Positions 7,257-8,321 of a DNA stretch of 8,321 bases are shown in pieces; within the stretch, counting starts at the first letter, position 1; each line of letters starts with the position of its first letter. Location of the stretch: assembly GCA_017481325.1 (NCBI GenBank), contig JAFUPG010000008.1:1-8321 (forward strand). The letters are read 5' to 3'. The stretch comes from Oscillospiraceae bacterium. Lineage in GTDB: Bacteria; Bacillota_A; Clostridia; Oscillospirales; Oscillospiraceae. Position numbers and translations under genes: made by a program. The notes beneath the pieces were generated by a model. The model saw only the letters and a list, made by a program, of their open reading frames with translations, did not search any database and was not told where the DNA came from.

Positions 7257-7287
7257 AAAGAGGGAGATGCAATGCATCTCCCTCTTT
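7257..7287 (+). terminator. Intrinsic terminator of the glyQS-transketolase operon
   Basis: A perfect 14-bp stem (7257-7270 with 7274-7287) with a tiny AAT loop starts 9 nt after the stop codon. The descending arm ends in CTCTTT, so part of the U-tract lies inside the stem, followed by GCCTGT. The hairpin is strong but the U-tract is poor. Confidence 0.8.
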
Positions 7288-7320
7288 GCCTGTAAAACGA
7301 TGATAGCCGAACTCCCCTAC

Positions 7321-7424
7321 CATGTCCTTGCGAGGCTCCCCACGGGAGCCGTGGCAATCTCACGGGAGGAAGCGACAACATGAAAAGACCCTCGACACAG
7401 GAACGAACCGACAATCCACCTTCC
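7321..7424 (+). repeat. Direct repeat copy 1 (cluster A), 104 bp
   Basis: First copy of a 102-104 bp unit. It begins CATGTCCTTGCGAGG (the other copies have ATTGC here). It contains a 7-bp hairpin GGCTCCC/GGGAGCC (7334-7340 with 7344-7350, loop CAC), then CGTGGCAATCTCACGGGAGG. The tail reads AACATGAAAAGACCCTCG and ends in CCACCTTCC. The mutated base weakens the ATTGC/GCAAT outer pairing kept by the other copies. Confidence 0.9.
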
Positions 7425-7524
7425 CATGTCATTGCGAGGCTCCCCACGGGAGCCGTGGCAATCTCACGGGAGGAAGCGACGACATGAAAAGACCCTCGAC
7501 ACAGGAACGAGCCGCCGCCCACCC
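7425..7524 (+). repeat. Direct repeat copy 2 (cluster A)
   Basis: This copy is in tandem with copy 1, with a period of 104 nt. It is the canonical version: CATGTCATTGCGAGG, the GGCTCCC-CAC-GGGAGCC hairpin, CGTGGCAATCTCACGGG and GCGACGACATG. The outer CATGTC and GACATG are complementary, ATTGC pairs with GCAAT, and the inner arms form the core, giving a nested palindrome. It shares the tail CTCGACACAGGAACGA with copy 1. Confidence 0.9.
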
Positions 7525-7568
7525 TTCGAATTCGCCGAAGCAGCTTCTATATGGCAGGGAAAGCGTGC

Positions 7569-7610
7569 AAGATTGCCACGTCAGGGCTTCGCCCCTTCCT
7601 CGCAATGACA
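7569..7610 (-). repeat. Diverged inverted copy of the repeat core
   Basis: Read on the minus strand this begins TGTCATTGCGAGG and ends CGTGGCAATC, the same boundary boxes as the direct repeats. The interior differs: the hairpin here is GGGGC-GAA-GCCCT instead of GGCTCCC-CAC-GGGAGCC. It lies 44 nt after copy 2 in opposite orientation and lacks the long conserved tail. The neighbouring 7525-7568 and 7611-7660 hold no recognisable gene. Confidence 0.8.
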
Positions 7611-7675
7611 AAGAAGATACTGCGATTCTTATGTTCGAAAGATAAAATATATGGGCATTTTAGATGCTTCCAAAG

Positions 7676-7684
7676 AAAAAGGGG
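7676..7684 (+). promoter_or_regulatory. Ribosome binding site fixing the GIY-YIG start
   Basis: The purine run AAAAAGGGG ends 9 nt before the ATG at 7694. The longer frame beginning at 7664 would place this run inside the gene and has no Shine-Dalgarno sequence of its own. Confidence 0.6.
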
Positions 7685-7693
7685 ATTAACAGA

Positions 7694-7975
7694 ATGCAGT
7701 ACTACGTATATTTTTTGACGAACAAGCATAATACTGTCCTTTATGTTGGGGTAACAAATAATTTGTATCGGCGATTATCGGAGCATAAGCAGGAATTGGT
7801 GGAGGGCTTTACGAAGAGATATCATGTCCATAAACTGATTTACTTTGAGACAACGACAGATGTGACAGCTGCGATCGAAAGGGAAAAGCAAATCAAAAGC
7901 TGGTCGAGAATAAGAAAAGAGCAGCTGATTGCCACGGCAAATCCCACATGGAGAGACTTATCAGAAGACTGGTAA
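7694..7975 (+). CDS. Small GIY-YIG nuclease-fold protein
   Basis: This 93-residue protein is a stand-alone GIY-YIG domain of the YhbQ/UPF0213-like kind often annotated as a UvrC-type endonuclease domain. The motif pair is VYFLTN (5-10, the GIY strand) and YVGVTNNLYRRLSEHK (17-32, the YIG strand and helix with Arg26/Arg27). Further family features are EGFTKRYHVHKLIYFE (37-52), the helix AIEREKQIKSW with the presumed metal-binding Glu64, and the ATANPTWRDL end with Asn83. Tyr, Arg, Glu and Asn are all present, so it may be an active nuclease. I chose ATG 7694 because MQYYVYFL is the family's usual beginning and a ribosome binding site precedes it; an in-frame ATG at 7664 would add ten residues (MLPKKKGINR). 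The gene is visibly A/T-richer than the operon upstream and is flanked on both sides by repeat clusters, which suggests acquired or mobile DNA. Its biological role is unknown. Only a weak -10-like TAAAAT (7643-7648) precedes it. Confidence 0.88.
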   Translation: MQYYVYFLTNKHNTVLYVGVTNNLYRRLSEHKQELVEGFTKRYHVHKLIYFETTTDVTAAIEREKQIKSWSRIRKEQLIATANPTWRDLSEDW

Positions 7976-7992
7976 ATCGCCAAACCGACCGC

Positions 7993-8013
7993 CTGTGTCA
8001 TCGCAAAACACAG
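7993..8013. other. Short hairpin downstream of the GIY-YIG gene
   Basis: CTGTGT (7993-7998) pairs with ACACAG (8008-8013) around a 9-nt loop containing CATCGCAAA. There is no T run, so it is not a convincing terminator. The TGTCATCGCAA stretch resembles a decayed version of the repeat's TGTCATTGCGA box. No gene is seen between 7976 and 8025. Confidence 0.35.
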
Positions 8014-8025
8014 CACAACCACCCC

Positions 8026-8129
8026 CATGTCATTGCGAGGCTCCCCACGGGAGCCGTGGCAATCTCATGGGAGGAAGCGACGACATGAAAAGGCCCTCGG
8101 TATAGGCACGAACCGCCGCCCACCCCCCC
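8026..8129 (+). repeat. Direct repeat copy 3 (cluster B), 104 bp
   Basis: Same unit and orientation as copies 1 and 2. It carries cluster-B variants: CTCATGGGAGG in place of CTCACGGGAGG, and the tail CTCGGTATAGGCACGAACC in place of CTCGACACAGGAACGA. The inner hairpin GGCTCCC-CAC-GGGAGCC and the ATTGC/GCAAT pairing are unchanged. It ends in a long C run. Confidence 0.9.
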
Positions 8130-8231
8130 CATGTCATTGCGAGGCTCCCCACGGGAGCCGTGGCAATCTCATGGGAGGAAGCAACGACATGAAAAGACCC
8201 TCGGTATAGGCACGAACCGCCACCCACCCCC
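8130..8231 (+). repeat. Direct repeat copy 4 (cluster B), 102 bp
   Basis: In tandem with copy 3 and almost identical to it, with the same CTCATGG and GGTATAGGCACGAACC variants. The core reads AGCAACGACATG rather than AGCGACGACATG. The two-base shorter period comes from the C-rich end (CCACCCACCCCC). Confidence 0.9.
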
Positions 8232-8321
8232 CATGTCATTGCGAGGCTCCCCACGGGAGCCGTGGCAATCTCACGGGAGGCAGCGACAACTTGAAAAGGA
8301 TCCTCAGTATAGGAACGAACC
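8232..8321 (+). repeat. Direct repeat copy 5, cut by the window end
   Basis: Continues the tandem series and runs off the window. It is a mosaic: CTCACGGGAGG as in cluster A, but the tail CTCAGTATAGGAACGAACC mixes cluster A and B states. It also has its own changes (GGCAGCGACAACTTG). More copies may follow outside the window. Confidence 0.85.

Noticed and set aside
7322..7645. Small protein genes starting MSLRGSPREPWQS in the repeat clusters
   Set aside because: The frames are produced by the repeats themselves, recur in each copy and on both strands, have no ribosome binding site and match no family.
7321..8321. CRISPR array
   Set aside because: The period is about 104 nt and the whole unit, including what would be spacer, is conserved between copies. 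No cas genes are present.

Overview
The window looks like a chromosomal segment of a GC-rich gut-type Clostridia, most likely Oscillospiraceae/Ruminococcaceae. This is an inference from three things: Firmicutes-style AGGAGG ribosome binding sites, a dimeric (alpha2) glycyl-tRNA synthetase, and a transketolase split into two adjacent genes. No taxonomic marker such as rRNA is present, so the placement is tentative.

Layout. Positions 1-280 hold no gene, only a G/C-rich inverted repeat and small hairpins. Positions 281-874 (+) encode a cytidylate kinase-like P-loop protein. It converges on a minus-strand gene (965-1945), and a strong, probably bidirectional hairpin terminator lies between them. 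The minus-strand gene encodes a secreted, membrane-anchored protein that resembles a class A beta-lactamase/serine hydrolase but lacks the usual catalytic motifs. Divergent promoters at 1974-2076 separate it from the main operon.

Main operon (2114-7248, +). It encodes glycyl-tRNA synthetase, a five-TM LTA synthase-like sulfatase-fold enzyme, then the N- and C-terminal halves of transketolase. The genes overlap or nearly abut (TGATG, TAATG, and a 1-nt gap). They appear to be read from one perfect-consensus promoter (TTGACA-17-TATAAT) and end at a hairpin at 7257-7287. The operon couples a translation enzyme, a cell-envelope polymer enzyme and a central carbon enzyme. Codon use suggests the envelope gene is expressed less than its partners.

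Repeat region (7321-8321, running off the window). Five near-identical 102-104 bp direct repeats built around CATTGCGAGG...GTGGCAATC occur in two clusters, 7321-7524 and 8026-8321. A diverged inverted copy lies at 7569-7610. Between the clusters is a small, A/T-richer gene for a GIY-YIG nuclease-fold protein (7694-7975). The nuclease with its flanking palindromic repeats is the most system-like and mobile-looking part of the window.
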